Source of the DNA: VMDJ01 sp038146785
Lineage (GTDB): Bacteria > Pseudomonadota > Gammaproteobacteria > Chromatiales > Chromatiaceae
Assembly (NCBI GenBank): GCA_038146785.1
Contig: JAYQSI010000019.1
Location: 124,001-188,000, forward strand
Length of the DNA stretch: 64,000 bases
Direction of reading: 5' to 3'
A model generated the notes under the pieces. The model was not told the origin of the DNA and ran no database searches. It saw nothing but the letters and a program-made list of their open reading frames with translations. Shown here piece by piece: positions 41,657-50,409 of this stretch. Positions within the stretch are counted from its first letter, which is position 1. Each line of letters opens with the position of its first letter. The position numbers and the translations under genes are program-made.

Positions 41657-44218
41657 ATGGTGCAGTCTCGTTCGTGGTTGCGACGGTTTCTTCGCAGCCT
41701 GCCTTTGCCAGTGTTTGTTTTGATGTTTGGTCTGTTGGCCGGCATCAGTGTGCTTTGGCTTGTCGATAGACAGCAGTCAGGTGCGCTCCAAGATATTTTT
41801 GACGAAACCCTCCAGACGCGTTTGGAATCAGCATCCCGCCAAGCGCTGATCAATTTCGACGAACATAAACAGTCTTATGTGTATTTGATGCGCCTTTTGG
41901 CGAATCACCGTCGTATGGCGACCTACATGGACCTGACATTCTGGGGTCCTTTTACAACCGCCTTTGAAGATCGCAAAGAATTGCCTCCTTGGATGCCGCT
42001 TCAGCAGTTTTGGCGTCAGCTCGCTCAGCCCACCTATCTGATCCTGATGGACTTAGATGGCAACATGCGTGAAGGCTTTAGTCCCAAAGGTCTTCCTATT
42101 CCGACAGGCTTACTGGAAGACCAGGCCTTTGTAATGGCAAGTCGAGGTGAAAAGTCTTTTGTGACCACCTTGGGCGGCGCACCTTATTTTGTGGTGACTG
42201 AGCCGATTTGGGATACCGGCCCTGAAATGATGGGGCATCTGGTGATGTTGCTACGAGTGGATAGTGACTTTTTGGCAGCCTCCCAACAGGGTGGTACCGA
42301 TAACCAAGCAATTGTTGCGATAACCGAGCCGGAGGGTAAAAAGCTTCTCGCTACCAGTGATACAGCACGTGTCGATGCGGGCGAGGATGTTGAGCTGTTA
42401 TCGCTTGAGTACCTGATCACAACTCAGTCATTTACCCAGTATGACGATGCGGACTTGAACTTGTTATTTATGACGCTGATGCCGCGCTCAAGCTTTTTAG
42501 CAACCTCAGAGAAGGTTATCGATCTTGAGCGCAAGCAAAGAGCCGTGGGTGCTGGTGCGATTATCGTGACTTTTATGGTGGTGGTATTACTGATTTCAGG
42601 TCGTATCAATCGCGTTCTCCGTCGCTTGCAGGAATTCGCATCACGCGCCTTGGGTGATGCGCCCGAAAAGACGCAATCAAAAACCGGTAACCAGCTTTTG
42701 ATCTTGGAAGAGCGGGTGAGAGATGTTATCGACTTGGTTTTAACCGCACGTGAGCGCACGCGAACTCAACACGAGAGCCAAGTAGAGCAGCTTGAATCGT
42801 TACGAGCGGCAGCGATGTCTGCTTCAGCAGATGGCATGATCACCATCGACTATGCCGGTAATGTGATCGATATGAATGCCACTGCCGAACGACAGCTTGA
42901 TAGACGATTGTCACAAGTCCTGGGCTTGGAGCTTTCACGCCTCGCTTTTAATACCTCATCAGCAAAGCGATTCGATGAGATGCTAGAAAGCTATCAAGCA
43001 CCGCTTGAAAAGTTGCCCATTCAATCTGATGAGTTACAAGGCTATCCAAAAGATGGTCATTCGAATGATTTTGAGGTCTCTTTAACGCCGGTACATCTTG
43101 AGGATGATTTGCTGTTCACCGTGACTTTGCGTGATGTGGGTGAGCGTAAAGCGAGAGAGCGTGAGATTGCTGCCTTGGCAGCATTCTCAGCTGAGAGTCC
43201 TTCGCCAATTCTTCGTATTAATCAGCGTGGCGTTATCGTTTATGCGAATACCCCGAGTGAGCCATTACTTAAGTATTGGAACTGTCGACCTGCACAGACC
43301 TTGCCGCTTTACTGGCGCACAATCGTTATGCGGGTGTTGGAAGAAAACACAGATTATGAAACCGAGATCGAGACATCTAACCATCGTTTTTCATTGTTGG
43401 TGACTCCAGTAAAAGAGCTGGAGTATGTGAATATCTATGCACGCGATATCACCGCGCAGCGACTAGCGGAAGATGAGCTGCAGCGTCGCCAAGATGAATT
43501 GGTACACGTGGCGCGTTTGAGCACGATGGGTGAGATGTCGACCGGTATTGCGCATGAGCTCAATCAGCCTTTGTCCGCCATCAGTAACTTCGCAAATGGT
43601 TGTGTGCGACGCTTGAACAGCGATGTAGGCACCAAAGAAGATTTAGTTAAGGCACTTGAGCAGATTGCAGCACAGTCCAAACGTGCCGCAGAAATCATTA
43701 AACGCTTGCGTGCATTAGTGACTAAGCAGCAAACGATTCGGCAGCATATCAATCTGAATGAAGTCGTTAACGAAGTCTGCGAGCTTGTGGCGCACGATAT
43801 CCGTAAAGAGAAAATCTCTTTGGAGAAAAAGCTTTTTGATCAGCCGTTATGGGTCGATGTTGATACGGTGCAGATCGAGCAGGTGTTGATTAATCTGATA
43901 AGAAATGCGATTGATGCGATGCAAATGCGAGCACAAGGTGAGCGTCGATTACTCATAGAAACGAACCTCACAGATGATGATCGTGCGCAGATTCGAATTA
44001 AAGATGATGGCGCAGGCATCCCTGAAGAGCAGCTGATTAAGCTGTTTGATGCCTTCTACACCACCAAAGAGCACGGCATGGGCATGGGGCTTGCGATTAC
44101 TAAGACCATCGTGGAAGAGCACTCTGGTAAGATTTATGCCAATTCTAAAGTGGGCAAGGGCAGTACGTTTTACGTAGAGCTGCCGTTAAGTTCAGATAAC
44201 AAAGTGGACGAGGAATAA
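41657..44218 (+). CDS. PAS-containing sensor histidine kinase (FixL/DctB-like)
   Basis: An 853-residue membrane sensor. One helix at about residues 17-36 and another near 300-318 bracket a periplasmic domain of some 265 residues. A linker and coiled coil follow, then two PAS-type regions (about 390-500, DGMITIDYAGNVIDMNATAE; about 510-600, SPILRINQRGVIVYANTPSE). The kinase core has the H-box GIAHELNQPLSAIS with His633, N-box IEQVLINLIRNAIDAM, G1 DDGAGIP and G2 GMGMGLAITKTIVEEHSG. The H-box and core are of the FixL/DctB class, so partner selection fits the FixJ-type regulator starting two bases after its stop. The signal is unknown; C4-dicarboxylate-like sensing is one possibility, since DctB-class sensors share the layout. 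Confidence 0.92.
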   Translation: MVQSRSWLRRFLRSLPLPVFVLMFGLLAGISVLWLVDRQQSGALQDIFDETLQTRLESASRQALINFDEHKQSYVYLMRLLANHRRMATYMDLTFWGPFTTAFEDRKELPPWMPLQQFWRQLAQPTYLILMDLDGNMREGFSPKGLPIPTGLLEDQAFVMASRGEKSFVTTLGGAPYFVVTEPIWDTGPEMMGHLVMLLRVDSDFLAASQQGGTDNQAIVAITEPEGKKLLATSDTARVDAGEDVELLSLEYLITTQSFTQYDDADLNLLFMTLMPRSSFLATSEKVIDLERKQRAVGAGAIIVTFMVVVLLISGRINRVLRRLQEFASRALGDAPEKTQSKTGNQLLILEERVRDVIDLVLTARERTRTQHESQVEQLESLRAAAMSASADGMITIDYAGNVIDMNATAERQLDRRLSQVLGLELSRLAFNTSSAKRFDEMLESYQAPLEKLPIQSDELQGYPKDGHSNDFEVSLTPVHLEDDLLFTVTLRDVGERKAREREIAALAAFSAESPSPILRINQRGVIVYANTPSEPLLKYWNCRPAQTLPLYWRTIVMRVLEENTDYETEIETSNHRFSLLVTPVKELEYVNIYARDITAQRLAEDELQRRQDELVHVARLSTMGEMSTGIAHELNQPLSAISNFANGCVRRLNSDVGTKEDLVKALEQIAAQSKRAAEIIKRLRALVTKQQTIRQHINLNEVVNEVCELVAHDIRKEKISLEKKLFDQPLWVDVDTVQIEQVLINLIRNAIDAMQMRAQGERRLLIETNLTDDDRAQIRIKDDGAGIPEEQLIKLFDAFYTTKEHGMGMGLAITKTIVEEHSGKIYANSKVGKGSTFYVELPLSSDNKVDEE

Positions 44219-44220
44219 AC

Positions 44221-44844
44221 ATGGAAGCACAAGCGAATGCCGCAACCAGTATTTGGGTGGTGGATGATGATGAGGCAATGCGTAGCTCATTGCAGTGGTT
44301 GATGGAATCGGTCGGCATGAATGTTCAGGCCTATTCTTCAGCGGATGAATTTCTAGCTTCTCATTATCCCGGTCGTCATGGCGTTCTCCTGTTGGATGTA
44401 CGCATGCCTGGCATGAGTGGCCTTGAGCTACTGGAGCAACTAACGAAAGAGCAAATGGTGCCGCCGACGATCATTATTACCGGTCATGGTGATGTGCCTA
44501 TGGCGGTGCGTGCGATGAAGCAGGGTGCTATCGACTTTATTGAAAAGCCTTTCAATGACGAGGTGCTGCTTGATGCGATTCGTCGTGCGGTCAATTCAGC
44601 AGAGCAGCAGCGCTCAAGTAAAGCACTGGTTGCTGATTTGGCAGCGCGCTTCGCTAATCTGACACCTCGTGAGCACGAAGTGATGGATATGGTCACAGCG
44701 GGTCAGTCGAATAAAGAGATTGCGAACGCCTTAGGTGTTTCAGCTAAAACTGTTGAGGCTCACCGTGCGCGTGTGATGGAAAAGATGCAGGCAAGCTCAC
44801 TCGCTGAGCTTGTGCGTATGTCGATCTCGGTCGAAAAGCTCTAA
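44221..44844 (+). CDS. FixJ-family response regulator (REC + LuxR-type HTH)
   Basis: A 207-residue regulator. Receiver domain: IWVVDDDEAMRSSL with the acidic pocket, phospho-acceptor Asp59 in GVLLLDVRMPGMSG, Thr in IIITGHGDVP and Lys in FIEKPFND. Output domain from about 140: NLTPREHEVMDMVTAGQSNKEIANALGVSAKTVEAHRARVMEKM, a GerE/LuxR helix-turn-helix. The ATG is two bases after the kinase stop, so they are a cognate pair. It probably activates promoters after phosphorylation; targets are not visible nearby. A terminator follows. Confidence 0.95.
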   Translation: MEAQANAATSIWVVDDDEAMRSSLQWLMESVGMNVQAYSSADEFLASHYPGRHGVLLLDVRMPGMSGLELLEQLTKEQMVPPTIIITGHGDVPMAVRAMKQGAIDFIEKPFNDEVLLDAIRRAVNSAEQQRSSKALVADLAARFANLTPREHEVMDMVTAGQSNKEIANALGVSAKTVEAHRARVMEKMQASSLAELVRMSISVEKL

Positions 44845-44860
44845 CGCAATGCATCAAAAG

Positions 44861-44886
44861 AAAAGGCGCCGTTAGGCGCCTTTTTT
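44861..44886. terminator. Bidirectional terminator between the FixJ-type gene and the lpd-like gene
   Basis: AAAAGGCGCC-GTTA-GGCGCCTTTTTT: an eight-pair G/C-rich stem flanked by A and T runs, in the 44-base gap between two convergent genes. Confidence 0.9.
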
Positions 44887-44888
44887 GT

Positions 44889-46301
44889 TTAGAGAGGTCT
44901 TAGCTCTGTAATCGGCGTGTCGTTTTTCTTATCGACCTTTGAGTACAAGTCATACAAGGCTGCTTGCAATGCCTCTTCCATCACCGGATGGTAGAAAGGC
45001 ATCTGTAATAGATCACCGACAGTCAGCTCCTGCTGAATAGACCAGGCCAGAATATGTGCGAGGTGTTCACCACGTACAGTAATCATTTCAGCGCCGAGCA
45101 TCTTGCCACTGGCTTTGTCCGCATAAACGCGAATAAGACCGCGATTGTTTGCCATGATCAGTGCGCGTCCAACGGGAGCGATCATCATGCTGCCAACGGC
45201 AGTGGTTTCAGGATCTAGCTCTGCAAAAGAAGCGCCCACCTGAATGATGTTGGGATCGCTGAAGACAATGTTGAGCGGTGTTTTGCGTTTAAAGGCGGTG
45301 TTACTACCGGTGGCAGCGTTATAACCGGCAATCTTGCCTTCATCGCCAGCCTCGTGAAGAAGAGGGCGGTCGCCATCAATATCACCGGCAAGATAAATTG
45401 GGCTATCACCCACTTGCATGGTGTTTGGATTGTAAACAGGGATGCCGCGATCGTTGAGTTCAACGCCAGCTGCCGCTAGATCAAGCGATTCAACATTAGG
45501 TGTTCTGCCTAAACTTGCAAAGACCTTATCAACAACGACGCTGTTGTCGCCTGCAGTGACCTTAATGCGCCCATCTTCCGCACGGCTCAATTCAGCTGCA
45601 GCGCCAAGCCAGATAGGGAAGCCTTTACCGATAATGGTCACAGCTTGTTCGTTGACCTCTGGGTCGGTTAATCCGCCAATGTTATCTGCCATGTCGATAC
45701 CGGTGATATCAACACCCATGCGACTCATGGATTGGCCGATCTCAAGACCAATCACACCAAGACCGATGACAACGGCTGAGCCCGGTAATGTTTCGAGCTC
45801 AAAGAATTCATCGGTGGTGATGATGTCATCACGGAACTCATTCCAAGCATCAGGAATGATTGGGCGAGAGCCAGTAGCAATCACGATGCGTTCTGCACGG
45901 ATGCGTTGGCCGCTGGTGGTTTCTAGTAGATTTGGCTCGATAAATTTAGCGTACTCATCAATGAGCAGCCCTTCAGGGAAGTTGTCTGAGCTGTTTGAAA
46001 GTACGCGATCAACGAAGTTGTCACGTAAATCACGGACATACTCCATCGCTTCTTCGGTATCGAGCGACAGTGATTCGCCACCTTCAAGGCCAAAGCGTGA
46101 ATAGACTTCGCGGCGGTGAAAATCTTCAGCGACCTGAATGGCTGCTTTAGAGGGCATACAGCCAACACGTGCGCAGGTCGTGCCGAGCTCGCCACCATCG
46201 ATCACCACAACATTTTTACCTGCAGGACGTACCTTGCTCAGGGTGTTTAGACCGGCACTACCACAACCTAAGATAGCAACTTCTACCTGACGCTCTTCCA
46301 C
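44889..46301 (-). CDS. Dihydrolipoyl dehydrogenase-like flavoprotein disulfide reductase
   Basis: A 470-residue pyridine nucleotide-disulfide oxidoreductase: VEVAILGCGSAGLNTLSKV (FAD), TTCARVGCMPSKAAIQVAED with the redox pair C-x4-C (Cys43 and Cys48), RIVIATGSRPIIP, AVVIGLGVIGLEIGQSMSRMG (NAD-binding), IYLAGDIDGDRPLLHEAGDEG and the C-terminal dimerisation domain with MPFYHPVMEEALQAAL, the H-x-x-x-E-E catalytic base. It differs from the E3 of pyruvate dehydrogenase in the N-terminal part and stands alone, so the substrate (lipoamide, glutathione-like thiol or Hg) is not settled. Start is GTG 46301 with AAGAGGAAA upstream. Confidence 0.82.
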   Translation of the reverse strand: MEERQVEVAILGCGSAGLNTLSKVRPAGKNVVVIDGGELGTTCARVGCMPSKAAIQVAEDFHRREVYSRFGLEGGESLSLDTEEAMEYVRDLRDNFVDRVLSNSSDNFPEGLLIDEYAKFIEPNLLETTSGQRIRAERIVIATGSRPIIPDAWNEFRDDIITTDEFFELETLPGSAVVIGLGVIGLEIGQSMSRMGVDITGIDMADNIGGLTDPEVNEQAVTIIGKGFPIWLGAAAELSRAEDGRIKVTAGDNSVVVDKVFASLGRTPNVESLDLAAAGVELNDRGIPVYNPNTMQVGDSPIYLAGDIDGDRPLLHEAGDEGKIAGYNAATGSNTAFKRKTPLNIVFSDPNIIQVGASFAELDPETTAVGSMMIAPVGRALIMANNRGLIRVYADKASGKMLGAEMITVRGEHLAHILAWSIQQELTVGDLLQMPFYHPVMEEALQAALYDLYSKVDKKNDTPITELRPL

Positions 46302-46456
46302 AGCGATTTCCTCTTAATGTTCTAAATTGGGATGCATGTTACCGCAGCAGCAGAATTGAGGGGCTTATCACTGTTCGGGAAAGGGTTAATCAGACTTCAA
46401 AAGATGGGCGGGCAGCCGAGAAAGTGAGCCAAGTTAATCACTCTGTTGTTTGCATC

Positions 46457-46702
46457 ATGAAAACGCTCGTTAAAACCTTCTTTTTGATCAATATCTTAGC
46501 GTCTAGTCAGCTGTATGCTGATGCGATTGAGTTGTCAGATGAGTTAACAGTTAGTGAGTTATATCAATCGATGGATCATCGATTCTCACGTGATGTGCGT
46601 TTGAGTCAAAATCAAGATTGGCGCATTGAATCACTTTGGCGCGGCACAGCTTACGTAATTTTCGACAAGGAAGCGCGGTTGGCAGATCGCCAAGAACCGT
46701 AA
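46457..46702 (+). CDS. Small secreted/periplasmic protein, possibly 3' truncated
   Basis: From ATG 46457 an 81-residue product with a signal-peptide-like N-terminus, MKTLVKTFFLINILASSQLYADA (positive residues, hydrophobic core, AxA-type end), then a polar region with a W-rich end (NQDWRIESLWRGTAYVIF). The last 72 bases lie on top of the 3' end of the convergent cupin gene, an unusual overlap. The homology-like part stops near IFD and may represent another gene cut at its 3' end. No family recognised. Low confidence that it makes a complete protein. Confidence 0.4.
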   Translation: MKTLVKTFFLINILASSQLYADAIELSDELTVSELYQSMDHRFSRDVRLSQNQDWRIESLWRGTAYVIFDKEARLADRQEP

Positions 46703-47008
46703 GTCGTTACTGCCAGTGTTCTTAATGCGTTGAGCGACGCCCGCAGGAATAACCACTACATCCCCAACGCTCACCTCGAAAGTCTCTTTGCCGATCTCGG
46801 CAAGACCCGCACCTTCCAAAATCACATAACGCTCTTCGGTGTCTTTTAAGTAGTGCCATGCAGTCACGCCTTCAGCAGGTACGCGTGCTTGGGCAATCGA
46901 TAGCTGTGGATGATCAGGGTCATTCAGTTGCTCTTTAATGAAGCAGCCTTCTTCGAACCAATATTCATCGGATGCAGCAGCAGAGTGGTGCAGCTTAGAG
47001 GTCGGCAT
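46631..47008 (-). CDS. Cupin domain protein
   Basis: A 125-residue single cupin: motif 1 VTAWHYLKDTEERYVILEGAGLAEIG (an H...E pattern, one metal His partly replaced) and motif 2 GDVVVIPAGVAQRIKNTGSNDLRFLAIC. This resembles small cupins of the mannose-6-phosphate-isomerase-like type with unknown substrate. ATG 47008 lies inside the end of glcE (14-base overlap), so it is co-translated with glycolate oxidase subunits; a frame start at 47041 is rejected. The C-terminus (FLVENYVSCAAPK) may be altered, since it overlaps the end of the plus-strand gene. Confidence 0.75.
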   Translation of the reverse strand: MPTSKLHHSAAASDEYWFEEGCFIKEQLNDPDHPQLSIAQARVPAEGVTAWHYLKDTEERYVILEGAGLAEIGKETFEVSVGDVVVIPAGVAQRIKNTGSNDLRFLAICQPRFLVENYVSCAAPK

Positions 47009-48050
47009 GCGTACCTGGATTAAAGATCCGCTTCGGATCAAAGGTCTCTTTAAGACGTTTTTGTATGGGTGCTAATGCGGCTTGCGACGACATCGCCCAA
47101 GGCTCAGGTGATGCATTGCCGTAAAACTGTTTTGCGTGACCTTTGAGCTTTAAAGCTTCAGCTTTGATTTGCTCAGGCGCCGCATCTGAAATGATCCATC
47201 GTTGACCGCCTGCCCAATCGATAAGCGTTGAATCTGCGCAGGCGAGTGATGGAGCAGCTGGTGGTAGAGAAATACGCCATACAGGCTTAGAGCGATCGAA
47301 AAAGTCGAGTTGATGATCACGTAAGCGTTCCCAGAAGGTACTGTTCTCGGCCAGGCGTTCGCCACCGATTTTCTTACTCCATGCATTCACACTGGCATGT
47401 GCGCCAGATAAGCGAATATAAAGCTGCCCATTGGTATAACAGGCGCCACTGAGTGGCATCGGAATAGCTGCGAGTTCGCGCATCTTTTGATGGGCTTCAG
47501 CTTCGCTGAGATCCTGAGTCAATGTGATGGTTTTGCTCGGCGCAGGTAATACTTTCAGTGAAACCTCAAGAAGCACACCAAGACTTCCTTGAGCGCCGGC
47601 CATCAGACGAGAAACGTCATAACCAGCGACGTTCTTCATCACCTCGCCACCAAAGCGCATGACATCACCGGTGCCAGTTAATAAACGGCAACCTAAAAGT
47701 ACGTCACGAGGTGCGCCACCCCAGGGGCGACGAGGACCTCCCATGCCGCTAGCAACGGCGCCACCAATCGTGGTGTTTTCGCTGAAGTGAGGTGGCTCAA
47801 AAGATAAGTACTGACCGTTATCGGCAAGCAGCTTTTCAATTTCTACTATGGGTGTGCCAGCGCGAGCAGTCAGAACAAGCTCGGTTGGCTCGTAATTGAC
47901 AACGCCAGCATGTGAGGTCATTTCAAGTGAGTCTGGAGCGTTACAGGCTTGTAAAAAAGCTTTGCTATTGCCGCCGACAATTTTCAGTGTCGTGTTATTG
48001 GTGTGAGCGGATTTAACCTGATCGATCAGTTGCTGTGTGTTATCAGTCAT
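46995..48050 (-). CDS. glcE: Glycolate oxidase FAD-binding subunit GlcE
   Basis: GlcE is the second flavin-binding subunit of membrane-associated glycolate oxidase (GlcDEF), which oxidises glycolate to glyoxylate. The 351-residue product has the FAD_binding_4 domain: LKIVGGNSKAFL, FEPPHFSENTTIGGAVASGMGGPRRPWGGAPRDVLLG near residue 85-115, GGEVMKNVAGYDVSRLMAGAQGSLGVLLEVSLKVLP near 135-165, and the C-terminal KRLKETFDPKRIFNPG. Its start overlaps the glcD stop by one base. The iron-sulfur subunit glcF, normally next, is missing; a cupin gene takes its place. Confidence 0.93.
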   Translation of the reverse strand: MTDNTQQLIDQVKSAHTNNTTLKIVGGNSKAFLQACNAPDSLEMTSHAGVVNYEPTELVLTARAGTPIVEIEKLLADNGQYLSFEPPHFSENTTIGGAVASGMGGPRRPWGGAPRDVLLGCRLLTGTGDVMRFGGEVMKNVAGYDVSRLMAGAQGSLGVLLEVSLKVLPAPSKTITLTQDLSEAEAHQKMRELAAIPMPLSGACYTNGQLYIRLSGAHASVNAWSKKIGGERLAENSTFWERLRDHQLDFFDRSKPVWRISLPPAAPSLACADSTLIDWAGGQRWIISDAAPEQIKAEALKLKGHAKQFYGNASPEPWAMSSQAALAPIQKRLKETFDPKRIFNPGTHADL

Positions 48051-49525
48051 TAGAAGCGCTCCAAATGAGGGAAGCGCATATCACCTTGACTGATATGCAT
48101 CGCGCCAAACTCAGCACAACGATTTAATGTTGGTATTGCTTTACCTGGGTTTAATAAACCTTGCTGATCAAACGCGGCTTTCACGGCATGGAAAAGCGTG
48201 ATCTCTTCGGGTGGGAACTGCGCACACATTTGATTGATCTTTTCTAGACCAACGCCATGCTCACCTGTAATTGAGCCACCCACTTCAACACAGGCTTCTA
48301 AGATCTTGCCGCCGAAAGCTTCAGCACGTTCGATCTCACCTGGCTCATTACCGTTATAAAGAATGAGAGGGTGTAGGTTGCCATCACCGGCATGGAATAC
48401 ATTAGCTGCACGCAAGCCATAGACTTCACTTAGGCGATTAATCTCACGCAGGATGTAGGGCAGGTGCTTACGCGGAATGGTGCCATCCATGCAGTAGTAA
48501 TCAGGCGAGATACGACCTACCGCAGGGAAGGCCGCTTTACGACCCGCCCAGAAGCGAGCGCGCTCGTTGTCATCTTTTGCGGTACGTACTTCAGTGGCAC
48601 CTGAGTCAGTCAATCGCTGACGCACACGAGCGATCTCTTCAGAGACCTCTTCGTTATCCCCATCCACTTCGCATAGCAAGATGGCAGCCGCTTCAACGGG
48701 GTAACCGGCATGCACAAAATCTTCTGCAGCTTGCAGGGAGGGCTGATCCATCATTTCAAGACCGGCGGGCAAAATGCCTTCCGCAATCAGATCAGCAACC
48801 GCTTGTCCGGCTGTTTCAACATGATCGAAAGCCGCCATAACGACTTGTGCACGCTCTTGAATAGGCAATAGCTTGACGGTGATCTCAACCACAATGCCCA
48901 ACATGCCCTCTGAGCCGGTGATCAACGCCAGCAGATCAAAGCCTTCAGAATCAAGACCGCCGCTACCCAAAGTCACTAGCTCACCCTCAGCTGTGACAAT
49001 GGTCACACTGAGTAGATTGTTAACTGTTAAGCCGTACTTTAAGCAATGCACGCCGCCCGCATTTTCCGCAACATTGCCGCCAATACTGCAGGCAATTTGT
49101 GAGGAGGGGTCTGGTGCGTAATACAAACCAAAGGGTTTAGCGGCTTCACTGATCGCCAGATTGCGAACGCCCGGTTGGACGGTAGCGCAGAGATTCGGTT
49201 TATCGATATCGAGTATTTGATTAAAGCGCGCAAGACTCAGCAGAACGCCATTTTCTAAGGGCAGTGCGCCACCAGAAAGACCAGTGCCGGCACCGCGTGC
49301 AACCACAGGCACTTGTTCTGCATGACAGATACGCATGATCTTTTGCACATCATCAATTGTTTCGGGTAGCACAACGATCAAAGGCAGATGTCGATAGGCG
49401 GCTAAGCCGTCGCATTCATAGGGCTTTCGTTCGGATTCTTCTGCCAAAACATAGGCCGGATCCACGAAAGATTTGAACTGTTCTGCGAGGCGCTCGCGTA
49501 GTGCGGATGTGTCTTGTGTGCTCAT
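48050..49525 (-). CDS. glcD: Glycolate oxidase subunit GlcD
   Basis: A 491-residue FAD-linked oxidase of the GlcD/D-lactate dehydrogenase family. PVVARGAGTGLSGGALPLENGVLLSLARF is the PP-loop and FAD-binding region near residue 75, DPSSQIACSIGGNVAENAGGVHCLKYG near 145, LITGSEGMLGIVVEITVKLLP near 195, and the C-terminal FAD-oxidase cap with VFHAGDGNLHPLILYN and SITGEHGVGLEKI. Longer in-frame openings up to 49606 would run into the divergent ppsR start; ATG 49525 (MSTQDTSALRE) fits. It is divergent from ppsR, with a good TATACT (49554-49559) facing ppsR in the gap. Confidence 0.94.
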   Translation of the reverse strand: MSTQDTSALRERLAEQFKSFVDPAYVLAEESERKPYECDGLAAYRHLPLIVVLPETIDDVQKIMRICHAEQVPVVARGAGTGLSGGALPLENGVLLSLARFNQILDIDKPNLCATVQPGVRNLAISEAAKPFGLYYAPDPSSQIACSIGGNVAENAGGVHCLKYGLTVNNLLSVTIVTAEGELVTLGSGGLDSEGFDLLALITGSEGMLGIVVEITVKLLPIQERAQVVMAAFDHVETAGQAVADLIAEGILPAGLEMMDQPSLQAAEDFVHAGYPVEAAAILLCEVDGDNEEVSEEIARVRQRLTDSGATEVRTAKDDNERARFWAGRKAAFPAVGRISPDYYCMDGTIPRKHLPYILREINRLSEVYGLRAANVFHAGDGNLHPLILYNGNEPGEIERAEAFGGKILEACVEVGGSITGEHGVGLEKINQMCAQFPPEEITLFHAVKAAFDQQGLLNPGKAIPTLNRCAEFGAMHISQGDMRFPHLERF

Positions 49526-49587
49526 AAGCCTATGATGCCGGAATAACTCCCCATATACTGCACTCATTGTCCAAATTTGGGGGTGAC

Positions 49588-50409
49588 ATGGAAGAGCGAC
49601 CAGCAATATTTCTGATCTCAGATCGTACGGGTATTACGATTGAGAAGCTTGTGCACACACTGCTGACGCAATTTGATAATGCCACCACGGATGCGCATTT
49701 CCGCGCCTTTCAGGATACCCCCGAGAAAATCAGCAAATTAGTCGATGAGATCGATACGTTTGCCGAGCGCGAAGGCGTGGCGCCGCTGGTCTTCTCGAGT
49801 GTGGTGGATGAGTCGCTACGCAAACAGTTAAAAACAGCGAAAACGGAGATTGTCGATATCTTCGATATCTTTTTGCCGAATCTCTCAACCGCATTACATA
49901 AGCCGATGAACCAGAACGTGGGTAAAGCGCACGGTATGGGAACGGAGAGCGAATACGAGCGCCGGGTTGAGGCAGTTAACTATGCCTTGTCGTATGACGA
50001 TGGTGCGCGCATTAAAGGCTTAGATAAAGCTGACCTGATTTTAATGGGTGTGTCGCGCAGTGGTAAAACGCCAACCTGCTTGTATCTGGCGATGCAGTAC
50101 AAAGTCCTCGCGGCAAACTATCCGCTGACCGAAGATGATTTTATGGAAGGTCGTTTGCCAGAGCCGCTTAAGCCCTTTAAAGAAAAACTCTTTGGTTTGA
50201 GTATCACACCTGAACGTCTGCATCAGATTCGTGAAGAGCGACGCCCTGGATCGAAGTACGCGAGTATTGATCAATGTCGCCGTGAGATCACCGCCGCTGA
50301 AGCGCTGTATCGTCAGCAGGGTATTCAGTTTGTTGACTCAACCGCTGTGTCGATTGAAGAGCTCGCCATTGCTGTGATGCAACAGATTGGTATGAAACGT
50401 GGTGTTTAA
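49588..50409 (+). CDS. ppsR: PEP synthase regulatory protein PpsR (bifunctional kinase/pyrophosphorylase)
   Basis: PpsR (DUF299) phosphorylates a threonine of PEP synthase using ADP to inactivate it, and reactivates it by Pi-dependent phosphorolysis, switching between glycolysis and gluconeogenesis. The 273-residue product starts MEERPAIFLISDRTGITIEKL. GVSRSGKTPTCLYLAMQYKVLAANYPL near residue 155 is the family P-loop (G-x-S-R-x-x-K-T-P), and the end QIGMKRGV is typical. GGGGGTG before the ATG is a plausible ribosome site. ppsA itself is not in the window. The stop overlaps the pgm stop convergently. Confidence 0.94.
   Translation: MEERPAIFLISDRTGITIEKLVHTLLTQFDNATTDAHFRAFQDTPEKISKLVDEIDTFAEREGVAPLVFSSVVDESLRKQLKTAKTEIVDIFDIFLPNLSTALHKPMNQNVGKAHGMGTESEYERRVEAVNYALSYDDGARIKGLDKADLILMGVSRSGKTPTCLYLAMQYKVLAANYPLTEDDFMEGRLPEPLKPFKEKLFGLSITPERLHQIREERRPGSKYASIDQCRREITAAEALYRQQGIQFVDSTAVSIEELAIAVMQQIGMKRGV

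Noticed and set aside
45442..46104. A 220-residue plus-strand frame opposite the lpd-like gene
   Set aside because: Low-complexity, Ser/Pro/Arg-rich translation typical of the antisense of a G/C-richer coding gene; the minus strand carries clear flavoprotein motifs.
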